Below are positions 1-6,000 of a stretch of 13,352 nt of DNA, in pieces. Position numbers and translations under genes: made by a program. The notes under the pieces are model-generated. The model worked only from the letters and a program-made list of their open reading frames with translations. It was not told the DNA's origin and did no database searches. Positions within the stretch are counted from its first letter, which is position 1. The number at the start of each line of letters is the position of its first letter. The DNA comes from Acidobacteriaceae bacterium (GTDB lineage: Bacteria; Acidobacteriota; Terriglobia; Terriglobales; Acidobacteriaceae): NCBI GenBank assembly GCA_031296355.1, contig JARLFX010000170.1:1-13352 (forward strand). The letters are read 5' to 3'.

Positions 1-228
1 TTGGATCGCGGTCAACGCCGTGGTCTGACTCGCAAGTGTCGTCTGCTCAGCCTGCCATACCCGCTCCGTTGCACGATCTGCGTAGAGCGCAGCAGTCACT
101 GCCGAGCTCACATCAATTGCAGAGGTACTTACGCCGGCTGCAGCAGCCAGAATCGAGCTAATATCAACCGATGACGTTGAGGTATCAGTTGATGCAAGTA
201 ACGAGTTGACAGCGGATACTGAGCTCAT
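1..228 (-). CDS. fliD: FliD, flagellar filament cap (hook-associated protein 2), N-terminal fragment
   Basis: Only the first 76 codons are present; the reading frame is open to the left edge, so the gene continues outside the window. FliD forms the cap at the filament tip under which flagellin subunits fold. The visible protein begins MSSVSAVNSLLAS, has a Ser/Thr-rich stretch, then a segment around residues 38-76 (SAIDVSSAVTAALYADRATE followed by a Trp-Gln-x-Glu-Gln run). This fits the conserved FliD N-terminus, which has a G-[IL]-D-V segment, an alanine-rich helix and a Gln-rich coiled coil reaching into the filament lumen. The ATG at 228 is chosen because it gives the expected N-terminal length. 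Its ribosome binding site is poor (AGGCT, 6 nt upstream); a TTG at 255 is an alternative. It lies downstream of flagellin, separated by a strong hairpin, with no convincing promoter of its own, so expression probably depends on read-through. Confidence 0.85.
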   Translation of the reverse strand, partial: MSSVSAVNSLLASTDTSTSSVDISSILAAAAGVSTSAIDVSSAVTAALYADRATERVWQAEQTTLASQTTALTAIQ

Positions 229-272
229 GAGTTTAGCCTGTCGGCAGGATGGCAAAGGAATACATACTGCAA

Positions 273-315
273 CAGAGACTGAGGTGACGGCACACGTCCG
301 TCACCTCAGTCTCTG
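273..315 (-). terminator. Strong hairpin after flagellin, probable terminator or attenuator
   Basis: A perfect 18-bp inverted repeat (arms 273-290 and 298-315, 7-nt loop) starts 7 nt after the flagellin TAG stop. In the transcript the 3' arm ends in UCUCUG and is followed by UUGCAGUAUG, so there is no proper U-tract. It could be an intrinsic terminator of a type without a U-run, an attenuator that lowers read-through into fliD, or a 3' stabiliser of the abundant flagellin mRNA. The structure is certain; its role is inferred from position. Confidence 0.75.
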
Positions 316-322
316 CCCTGGA

Positions 323-1168
323 CTACTGCAGCAGCTTCAGTACTGCCTGCTGTGCCTGGTTCGCTTGCTGGAGCGACGCCATCCCGGTGGACTGAAGGAT
401 GTTGTACTGCGTCATGCTCGCAACCGTCTTGCCGATGTCGGCATCCTGAATGCTGTTGGACGCACTGGTCAGATTTTGCACCTGTGCGCTCATCACAGTG
501 CTGGCGGCCTGTAGCCGGTTAGCGGAGGCGCCAATTACTCCGCGCTGTGCGGAGATTGTGTTGACGGCGGTATTCACCAAGGACAATGCGGTCTGTGCAT
601 CCGCCGTGTTAGACAAGTCCGACTTGTCGAGTCCCAGCGCTTTGGATGAAAGCGCATTGATCGTCGTCGCGATGGTGGTGTTAGCGGTTCCAGAGGTTGT
701 TCCATCGCTGATGAACACCGTGTTGGTCGTTGGATCAGTAGCGGAGAACACGGCCTGTCCGTTGAAATTGGTCGAGGCGCCAATCTGATCAATTTCACTC
801 ATGATGGAGGTGAACTCAGTGTTCAGTGCATCGGCCTGGCTGCCAGCTCCAGTCGTGAGATTGTCAGACGATGCCTCGGTGGCCAGGGTTACAGCGCGAT
901 TCAGCAACGTGGTGACCTGCGACAGTGCACCATCGGCGGTCTGCAACATGCCGACTCCGTTGCTGGCGTTCTGCTGCGACTGCGTCAGTGCGGCAATATT
1001 CGCCTGCATGCCGTTGGCGATCGAAAGGCCGGCGGCGTCATCCGAACCTGAGTTGATCTTCAGTCCGGTGGAAAGCTGGGTCAGCGTCTTCTGCAGGTTG
1101 GCTTGCGTGGATGAGAGTGAGTTTTCCGCATTCAGCGCGGAGATGTTATTCAGAATTGTGAGTGCCAT
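323..1168 (-). CDS. fliC: Flagellin, filament structural subunit
   Basis: A 281-residue flagellin, exported through the flagellar type III channel and polymerised into the filament. The N-terminal D0/D1 region (residues 1 to about 140) begins MALTILNNISALNAENSLSS and contains LSTGLKINS and SDDAAGLSIANGM, classic flagellin signatures. The C-terminal helix (last 45 residues) contains ADIGKTVASMTQ and ends QQAVLKLLQ. The middle is short and Thr/Ser/Asn-rich, so the large outer D2/D3 domains are essentially missing; 281 residues is at the small end of the family. Arg91 in LLNRAVTLATEAS occupies the place of the conserved D1 arginine. The frame is open upstream to 1306, but the ATG at 1168 is set by an ideal AAGGAG site 7-8 nt before it and by homology. 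It is transcribed from its own sigma-28 promoter at 1278-1304 and followed by a strong hairpin. Confidence 0.97.
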   Translation of the reverse strand: MALTILNNISALNAENSLSSTQANLQKTLTQLSTGLKINSGSDDAAGLSIANGMQANIAALTQSQQNASNGVGMLQTADGALSQVTTLLNRAVTLATEASSDNLTTGAGSQADALNTEFTSIMSEIDQIGASTNFNGQAVFSATDPTTNTVFISDGTTSGTANTTIATTINALSSKALGLDKSDLSNTADAQTALSLVNTAVNTISAQRGVIGASANRLQAASTVMSAQVQNLTSASNSIQDADIGKTVASMTQYNILQSTGMASLQQANQAQQAVLKLLQ

Positions 1169-1277
1169 TGGTGATACTCCTTTTGATTGCCAAAATTTTT
1201 GTTCTAAACTCGGCATCGACGTTGGCCTGGAGTTGAACCGCGTTGTTGTCGAGGAGGGCCGCTTTTGGACAGAGAAC

Positions 1278-1304
1278 TTATCGGCCATACTCGATGGGCG
1301 TTTC
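1278..1304 (-). promoter_or_regulatory. Sigma-28 (FliA) promoter of flagellin
   Basis: On the minus strand, GAAA (1301-1304), a 15-nt spacer, then GCCGATAA (1278-1285). The -10 element is a perfect match to the known FliA/SigD consensus; the -35 matches TAAA at three of four bases and the spacing is exact. It begins 12 nt after the flgL stop. Transcription should start near 1271, giving a leader of about 100 nt before the flagellin ATG at 1168. The matching sigma factor (fliA) and its anti-sigma factor (flgM) are both in this window. Confidence 0.9.
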
Positions 1305-1316
1305 AATTATTTTTCT

Positions 1317-2204
1317 TCATCGCAGATAATCAAGCAGGGTCTGCGGCAAAACCTTTGCAGCGGCTGCCAACACAGCACTATGCGTCGTCTCTGCCTCTGA
1401 CAGATTGGTGGCAGCTGTCGCCAGGTCTGCACCGACCAACGCGGTCTGCTGCGATGTTAACGTGACCGTCTCCTGGCTTAGATAGCTCTCCTGCGCATTT
1501 AGCTGCGAGACTGCATTGCCCAGAGGAACACGCTGCTGACTTACATAATTGAGAGCGGTAGATACCGCAGTCGTAGCAGTACCAATATCTGCGAGCGTTC
1601 CGCTTTGTAGAGCTGTAACCAGGTTAGCCAGCGATTGAATCACGTTGGCGCCATCCGTAAATACCTGGTCTCCCGGTATGTTTGTGGCCACGCTGATGGA
1701 GTCGCCCACCTGCACCTGATTCACAGTGCTGTTGCCGTTGTAGCTGTAGCCGCTAGCGCTGGTTGCATCCGCGGTGAAGGGCTCAGTGCCGCTGTCAGAT
1801 CCTGCAAAGACGTAGCTTCCCTGACAGGTTGTATTTGCCTGAGCAATCACACTGCTCAGAATTCCCTGCACCTGTGCTGCGATAGATTCCCGGTTGCTAT
1901 CTGTTAGAGTGCTGTTTGCCCCGCTGGTACCAAGAGTGATTGCTTGGTTCATTGAGGTTACGACTGAACTCAGTGCTGAATCAGCCACCTGCAACTTAGC
2001 AAGCACGGAATTTCCATTGCTCGTGTAACGATCCACCTTGGCGGAATCCGCGAGTGAACGCACCATATTGGCCGACGCAGAAGGATCGTCAGATAGCTGA
2101 TTTACGCGCTTGCTGGTGGAGACCTGTTGCAGTGCAGTCGCAAGTAACTGCTCACTCTGCTGCATAGCATACTGCACATCTGCGACTGAATTGGTAACGC
2201 GCAT
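1317..2204 (-). CDS. flgL: FlgL, hook-filament junction protein (HAP3)
   Basis: A 295-residue flagellin-related protein that, with FlgK, joins the hook to the filament. It starts MRVTNSVADVQYAMQQSEQLLATALQQVSTSKRVN and continues with QLSDDPSASANMVRS at about residues 36-50, the FlgL version of the flagellin N-terminal helix and its S-D-D-P/A motif. The C-terminal part (about 225-290) is a long Gln/Ala-rich coiled coil ending LPQTLLDYLR. A distinctive YVFAGSDSGTEPF segment (about residues 130-142) matches the FlgL 'Y.FaG..t...PF' signature. AAAGGAA 7-8 nt before the ATG at 2204 sets the start. The gene follows flgK after 33 nt and presumably belongs to the flgM-flgN-flgK-flgL unit driven by sigma-28. 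The flagellin promoter starts immediately after its TGA. Confidence 0.95.
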   Translation of the reverse strand: MRVTNSVADVQYAMQQSEQLLATALQQVSTSKRVNQLSDDPSASANMVRSLADSAKVDRYTSNGNSVLAKLQVADSALSSVVTSMNQAITLGTSGANSTLTDSNRESIAAQVQGILSSVIAQANTTCQGSYVFAGSDSGTEPFTADATSASGYSYNGNSTVNQVQVGDSISVATNIPGDQVFTDGANVIQSLANLVTALQSGTLADIGTATTAVSTALNYVSQQRVPLGNAVSQLNAQESYLSQETVTLTSQQTALVGADLATAATNLSEAETTHSAVLAAAAKVLPQTLLDYLR

Positions 2205-2237
2205 ATCAATTTCCTTTCGGTAAGGCTCTACCTGCTG

Positions 2238-3605
2238 CTATGAGGCGGCATTCGTGCCCATGCTCATGGTGATCTCAAACAAATTATTGATCGTTGTCAC
2301 AACGCGCGCGGCAGCTTCATATGCCTGCTGATACCGGATTAAATTGGCCGACTCTTCATCGATCGACACACCCGAGAGTGAGCTACGCTGATCATTCAAC
2401 TGCACCAAACTAGCGCTAGTGGCAGTGGATTCCGCGTTTGCATTGGCGGTCAGGTTCCCCACTTGATAAACCAGGTTGGCATAAGCGTCACTAGGTGTAG
2501 CTCCAGAAGACAGCTTTGTATTCTGGACCGCTGTAAGATTCGCAATATTCCCGTTGCCGCCGGATGAACTATCCAAACTGGCAGCGATCGCGTCTGGATC
2601 AGTTGTGGCGAGAGCAATATTGCCCGCTGCTCCATCCTTAATTCCTACTCCATTAAAGAGATCGCCACCCGTCATGCCATCTGCATTAACGCCCTGTGAC
2701 TGTGCAGTATTCATCGCGGCACCGAATTGGCTGGCTAGGGTATCAAGCTGGCTGAGCAATCCAGGTATGGTTTGATCTCGCACAGTAATAGTTCCACCCA
2801 GATCGCCGCCTGTCAGAGACGTTGTGATGTCAGCCCCCCCGTTATCCACCACATGCGTCATACCATCGCTACCGGCAGTAGTCTGTAATGTGAAATTGTC
2901 ACCACCCACTACGAGCGCAGTCCCATTACCAGTGGTAATAGTTTCGCCGTTCTCCGTCTGCGTAACGGATACGGAGGTCAGCTTAGACAAGCTCAACACC
3001 AACTGGTCCTGTTGATCCTGTAGTGTGCCGCCATCCTGACCACTTCTCGCCAATGCAGCAAGCTGCGGATTCAGCTCTGCAATCTGCTTCGTAATCGAGT
3101 TGATTTGGCTCACATCCTGCGTGACCTGTGTATTTAGGTCAGATTGCTGAGTGGTCAAGGACTTGGATGCTGTATTAAAAGCTGTCGCCAAATTCTGGGC
3201 CGATGCAAGCACAGCTTGTCGCAGCGAGGAGCTGCTGGCATCCGTTGACAAGCTGGAAATATTGGAGAAGAGAGCCGACATCTGCGTGCCAATGTCCTGC
3301 GTAGATGTCGTGAAGACCGTCTCAATTTGTTGCAGGTTAGTTAGCTGAGCGTCAGCGGAACCATTCTCCTGCGTCTCCTGTTCTATCTGCCGCTGCAGTA
3401 CTTCACTGCGGATACTCTGGTACCCCTCGAGCACTACACCGTTGCCTTCACCATCTGCGGACGGTACAGCTTCCTGCAGCACAACGGTCTGCCGTGAGTA
3501 GCCTGCAGTATTCGCGTTGGCGATATTGTTGTTTGTAGCCTGCAGAGCGCCAGTATCCGCCAAGAGCGATTGCACGGCAATATTCAGTGAAGTATTGAGC
3601 GACAT
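2238..3605 (-). CDS. flgK: FlgK, hook-associated protein 1 (HAP1)
   Basis: A 455-residue junction protein placed between the hook and FlgL. The N-terminus (MSLNTSLNIAVQSLLADTG) is followed by LQATNNNIANANTAGYSRQ at about residues 22-40, the rod/hook-family motif in the form typical of FlgK. Residues about 90-190 form a Gln/Ser-rich coiled coil. The C-terminus has the family helix (NLIRYQQAYEAAARVVTTI) and ends FEITMSMGTNAAS. The frame is open 16 codons further upstream, but the ATG at 3605 gives the canonical start. It has no good ribosome binding site and lies 4 nt after the flgN stop, so translational coupling with flgN is likely. A 10-bp hairpin (3622-3650) ends 16 nt before this ATG. Length is slightly shorter than the enterobacterial protein (about 550), with the reduction in the variable middle. 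Confidence 0.95.
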   Translation of the reverse strand: MSLNTSLNIAVQSLLADTGALQATNNNIANANTAGYSRQTVVLQEAVPSADGEGNGVVLEGYQSIRSEVLQRQIEQETQENGSADAQLTNLQQIETVFTTSTQDIGTQMSALFSNISSLSTDASSSSLRQAVLASAQNLATAFNTASKSLTTQQSDLNTQVTQDVSQINSITKQIAELNPQLAALARSGQDGGTLQDQQDQLVLSLSKLTSVSVTQTENGETITTGNGTALVVGGDNFTLQTTAGSDGMTHVVDNGGADITTSLTGGDLGGTITVRDQTIPGLLSQLDTLASQFGAAMNTAQSQGVNADGMTGGDLFNGVGIKDGAAGNIALATTDPDAIAASLDSSSGGNGNIANLTAVQNTKLSSGATPSDAYANLVYQVGNLTANANAESTATSASLVQLNDQRSSLSGVSIDEESANLIRYQQAYEAAARVVTTINNLFEITMSMGTNAAS

Positions 3606-3609
3606 AGGT

Positions 3610-4038
3610 TCACATTTCACAGGACCAGGTCTGACGCTTCGACCTGGTCCCACGATCCTCTCGAATCTGGCCAGCTTGACTTCTGCAGAGAGATGCCAGC
3701 AGATGAATTGATCGACCGGAATGTTTCAACAATGATGCATATTGCAAATTTAGCTCGCGAATGGCTGCGCTGGTAGTCATGATTCTGAATTCAATGGTGT
3801 CATCTGGACAGTGTGGAATACGCTGCACCGGCGAACGCAGACCGTCACCTATCGTCTTCGCCTTCTCCCTCAGCACAGCACAAAGCATCTCCTGCTTAGC
3901 AACACTCTCCTCCATTACTGAGAGTGCATTGCTGGCGATCGCTTTCATCGCGACCTGAATTTCTGCAGCCAACAACTGTAGTTGTTGCAGATAAACTATG
4001 GCAGCTGCGTCACGTGCCTCGGATGCTTCCCCCTTCAT
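3610..4038 (-). CDS. flgN: FlgN-like export chaperone for FlgK and FlgL
   Basis: A 142-residue, helical protein without membrane segments. FlgN proteins are cytosolic chaperones that hold FlgK and FlgL before export. Residues about 10-75 form a long amphipathic helix pair (IVYLQQLQLLAAEIQVAMKA, then EESVAKQEMLCAVLREKA), and residues 88-125 contain a second helical stretch (TTSAAIRELNLQYASLLKHS) like the FlgN C-terminal substrate-binding helix. Sequence identity to the family is weak, so the call rests on size, helical pattern and position between flgM and flgK, where flgN is found in many genomes. The ATG at 4038 has AGAGAGGA about 7 nt upstream. The last dozen codons are basic and overlap the RNA hairpin before flgK, so this tail may be shaped by the hairpin rather than by protein function. 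Confidence 0.78.
   Translation of the reverse strand: MKGEASEARDAAAIVYLQQLQLLAAEIQVAMKAIASNALSVMEESVAKQEMLCAVLREKAKTIGDGLRSPVQRIPHCPDDTIEFRIMTTSAAIRELNLQYASLLKHSGRSIHLLASLCRSQAGQIREDRGTRSKRQTWSCEM
3622..3650 (-). promoter_or_regulatory. 10-bp RNA hairpin at the flgN/flgK junction
   Basis: Perfect inverted repeat with arms 3622-3631 and 3641-3650 and a 9-nt loop. In the mRNA the stem GGACCAGGUC pairs with GACCUGGUCC. It lies inside the last codons of flgN and ends 16 nt before the flgK ATG, which has no clear Shine-Dalgarno sequence. No U-tract follows, so it is not a usual terminator. A role in coupling flgK translation to flgN translation, or in protecting the transcript, is inferred. Confidence 0.5.
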
Positions 4039-4091
4039 CCTGTCTTCCTCTCTGCCTGGTTCCCTGTATGCACTACGAGCTGCTTACTCCG

Positions 4092-4376
4092 CTATTCGTT
4101 GCTCTCAGCGATGATGCCTTCTGCGATTTTGTCTACAGCTACTTTGTACTCGCCGCTATCAATTTGCTGCTTCACCGCATCTACTACATGCTGCCTCACT
4201 ACCGGGGTCTGCAATGCTTTATGCGTTAGCGATTGAACAGTTAAACTGTCCGAACTAAGCGTCGTCCGGTCCGATTCAATTGCCTCTATAGTCAACGAGC
4301 CGCTGCCGGGTGCGTACTTTGAATTCCGTTCGATGGCCGGCTGACTTATCGTCGGGCTGGCTAACTCTATCTTCAT
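4092..4376 (-). CDS. flgM: FlgM, anti-sigma-28 factor
   Basis: A 94-residue negative regulator that binds FliA until the hook is complete and is then secreted. The C-terminal third carries the recognisable family segment: VVRQHVVDAVKQQIDSGEYK at residues 59-78 followed by VDKIAEGIIAE, matching the FlgM pattern 'R...V..L...I..G.Y.vd...IA..ml'. The N-terminal half is low-complexity Ser/Thr-rich, as expected of the unstructured exported part. The ATG at 4376 has a very strong AGGAGG 6 nt upstream. It is first in the flgM-flgN-flgK-flgL unit and is preceded by a sigma-28 promoter at 4404-4430, so FliA should drive its own inhibitor. The gap to flgN is 53 nt with no visible signal. Confidence 0.93.
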   Translation of the reverse strand: MKIELASPTISQPAIERNSKYAPGSGSLTIEAIESDRTTLSSDSLTVQSLTHKALQTPVVRQHVVDAVKQQIDSGEYKVAVDKIAEGIIAESNE

Positions 4377-4394
4377 CTCAATCCTCCTGAAATT

Positions 4395-4410
4395 CCGATA
4401 CGTCTATCGG
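4395..4410. repeat. Dyad overlapping the flgM -10 element
   Basis: Perfect 6-bp inverted repeat CCGATA-GACG-TATCGG on the minus strand (arms 4395-4400 and 4405-4410). It shares six bases with the sigma-28 -10 element and covers the expected transcription start near 4397. It may be an operator, or the -10 sequence plus a chance copy. Confidence 0.4.
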
Positions 4411-4430
4411 CAGATCAGGATAATCTTCTA
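4404..4430 (-). promoter_or_regulatory. Sigma-28 (FliA) promoter of flgM-flgN-flgK-flgL
   Basis: On the minus strand, TAGA (4427-4430), a 15-nt spacer, then GCCGATAG (4404-4411). The -10 matches the FliA consensus GCCGATAA at seven of eight positions and the -35 matches TAAA at three of four, with the standard spacing. The start point should lie near 4397, leaving about 20 nt of leader containing the AGGAGG site of flgM. Same architecture as the flagellin promoter in this window. Confidence 0.83.
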
Positions 4431-4447
4431 GGCATCCGTGCAACACA

Positions 4448-4468
4448 TTGCAAATAAATAATTTGCAA
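4448..4468. repeat. AT-rich inverted repeat between flgJ and flgM
   Basis: Perfect 8-bp inverted repeat TTGCAAAT / ATTTGCAA with a 5-nt centre, starting immediately after the flgJ TAG (4469-4471). The stem is AT-rich and not followed by a U-tract, so as a terminator it would be weak. Its centre is about 60 bp upstream of the expected flgM start site, so an upstream regulator site is also possible. Confidence 0.45.
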
Positions 4469-4834
4469 CTATTGGATCTGTCGTCTTCCCTTGGCGGCTG
4501 CTGCAGATTGTTCTACAGTGTGTAACTGGTCCGAGATCACCCGGGCTAACCCAACACCACCGGCAGCGGTCATGGCTGTACCCAGGGCTTGCATCGCAAT
4601 ACCCTGTAATTGATTCGTTGCATCATCAGCCTCGTCCTCACTCCCCCCGCCGGGCACTTTTGCGAAACTCTCCTCAGCTTGCTGCAGCCAATTACCTAGC
4701 AATAGCGATTCAAAATCCTTGGCAGACTGATCAATTTTTGCGTACTGTTTGCGTTGAGTCCCTACGGTTGCCAATTCAACACTCTTATTTGTCACTGGCA
4801 CTAACATTTCGTTCAATGCTTGCCTCACTCCCAT
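4469..4834 (-). CDS. flgJ: FlgJ, rod-binding domain only (rod cap)
   Basis: A 121-residue protein matching the FlgJ N-terminal rod-binding domain. The core AKDFESLLLGNWLQQAEESF (residues 38-57) fits the family pattern 'A..FE.ll...ml..m..s', and a helix (residues 75-110, ending GGVGLARVISDQL) completes the domain. FlgJ caps the growing rod in the periplasm. The C-terminal peptidoglycan hydrolase domain of enterobacterial FlgJ (about 313 residues in total) is absent and the protein simply ends in a basic tail, so a separate muralytic enzyme must open the cell wall, as known for other single-domain FlgJ proteins. The ATG at 4834 shares one base with the flgI stop (TAATG) and has only a weak binding site, suggesting translational coupling. 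M11 (4804) is an alternative start. Confidence 0.87.
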   Translation of the reverse strand: MGVRQALNEMLVPVTNKSVELATVGTQRKQYAKIDQSAKDFESLLLGNWLQQAEESFAKVPGGGSEDEADDATNQLQGIAMQALGTAMTAAGGVGLARVISDQLHTVEQSAAAAKGRRQIQ

Positions 4835-6000
4835 TAGATAGTCTCAAGTTCGGCCTGCAGCCCACCAGCCGATTTAATTGCCTGAAGAATCGCCACAATG
4901 TCATGCGAAGTCGCCCCGATCGCATGTAATCCCCGGATGAGATCTTCCACGCTCGCCCCTTCTTCCAATTGAATCGATTGAGCAGGCGGATCTTTTACCG
5001 TTAGCCTGGTCTGGGGTACAGTCACCGTGGTTCCACTGGAAAATGCTGGTGGTTGTGAGACCATTTGCATCGTCTCTACCTGTATTGTTAGGCTGCCGTG
5101 TATCACTGAGACTGGCGAGAGCTTCACATCACCACCCATGACGATCGTACCCGTCCGTTCGTTTACAACTACTTTCGCGGGCGGCTGTATCTGGATTGCC
5201 AGGTTCTGCACTCGCGATATTAGGATAGGCACTGATGATTCACCACTAGCTGCTACGTTGACGTCCACGCGGCGGCTATCGATTACGCTCGCAATTGGCC
5301 TGCTGAACTCTTTATTGATGATCTCCGCCACATCCCGTGCCGCAGTAAAATCTGAGTTCAGCAACAGCAGAGAAACTATACGGAATTCTCGTAGATCGAC
5401 AGCGGCATCTCTCTCAATCACAGCGCCTGATGAAATTCTTCCCACCGTCGGGTGATTTACTGTCCTGCCGTTGCTGGCACTTCCTTCTGAATACCCACCG
5501 ATGGTCAGTGGCCCCTGCGCCACCGCATACACCTGGCCATCTGCCGCGCGCAGTGCGGTCAACAGCAGAACTCCACCTTCCAGGCTCTTGGCATCACCAA
5601 CGGATGACACGGTAATATCCAGCTTCATCCCTGGCCGCGAGAAGGGCGGCAGCTCTGCCGTGACAAACACCGCTGCTACATTTTTCACAACGACTACGCC
5701 CGGTGCAATCTGAACGCCCATTCTCTGCATGGTATTTGCTAGTGTCTGCACAGTGAAGAACGTCTGCTGGCGGTCCCCTGTGCCGCGCAGACCGATCACT
5801 AAACCATAGCCCACCAGCTGGTTATCCCTGACGCCTTCAATTTGCGTCACGTCGCGGATCAGCACCTTGCGATTCGATTGCACAGCAACAAGCGAAGTGG
5901 TACAGCACATGAGTACTGCGAGCAGCATTCCCCTTCGCATCAGATTGCAACGAATCCCGTGCAAATGCCACCTTTTCCCTGTTAGAAATTGAATATCCAT
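4834..6000 (-). CDS. flgI: FlgI, flagellar P-ring protein
   Basis: A 388-residue periplasmic protein forming the P-ring around the rod in the peptidoglycan layer. The mature part opens with VLIRDVTQIEGVRDNQLVGY and GLVIGLRGTGD (about residues 46-76), the FlgI signature, and ends LHAIGATSHDIVAILQAIKS then GGLQAELETI, the conserved C-terminus. A signal peptide core (MLLAVLMCCTTSLVAV, residues 25-40) precedes it. Start choice is open. ATG at 6000 has AGGTGG 5 nt upstream and gives an unusually long basic N-region, overlapping flgH by 19 nt; ATG at 5940 gives a conventional signal peptide (MRRGMLLAVL) but no binding site. I prefer 6000. The stop overlaps the flgJ start by one base. Its export depends on Sec, and assembly normally needs the chaperone FlgA, encoded two genes upstream. 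Confidence 0.95.
   Translation of the reverse strand: MDIQFLTGKRWHLHGIRCNLMRRGMLLAVLMCCTTSLVAVQSNRKVLIRDVTQIEGVRDNQLVGYGLVIGLRGTGDRQQTFFTVQTLANTMQRMGVQIAPGVVVVKNVAAVFVTAELPPFSRPGMKLDITVSSVGDAKSLEGGVLLLTALRAADGQVYAVAQGPLTIGGYSEGSASNGRTVNHPTVGRISSGAVIERDAAVDLREFRIVSLLLLNSDFTAARDVAEIINKEFSRPIASVIDSRRVDVNVAASGESSVPILISRVQNLAIQIQPPAKVVVNERTGTIVMGGDVKLSPVSVIHGSLTIQVETMQMVSQPPAFSSGTTVTVPQTRLTVKDPPAQSIQLEEGASVEDLIRGLHAIGATSHDIVAILQAIKSAGGLQAELETI

Noticed and set aside
239..266. GCCGACAG before fliD as a sigma-28 -10 element
   Set aside because: Only six of eight bases match, no TAAA-like -35 sits 15 nt upstream, and it ends about 10 nt from the ATG, too close for a start site plus ribosome binding site.
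1169..1306. In-frame upstream extension of flagellin by 46 codons
   Set aside because: The extension would start at TTG within the sigma-28 promoter and upstream of the transcription start; the ATG at 1168 has an ideal binding site and the conserved flagellin N-terminus.
801..1400. Long plus-strand open frame opposite flagellin
   Set aside because: It is antisense to a well-supported gene, has no family resemblance or ribosome binding site, and its length follows from the codon bias of the flagellin strand. The same applies to the other plus-strand frames, such as those at 5027-5455 and 8156-8581.
3606..3653. In-frame upstream extension of flgK by 16 codons
   Set aside because: It overlaps flgN and adds residues not found in FlgK; MSLNTSL at 3605 is the normal start.
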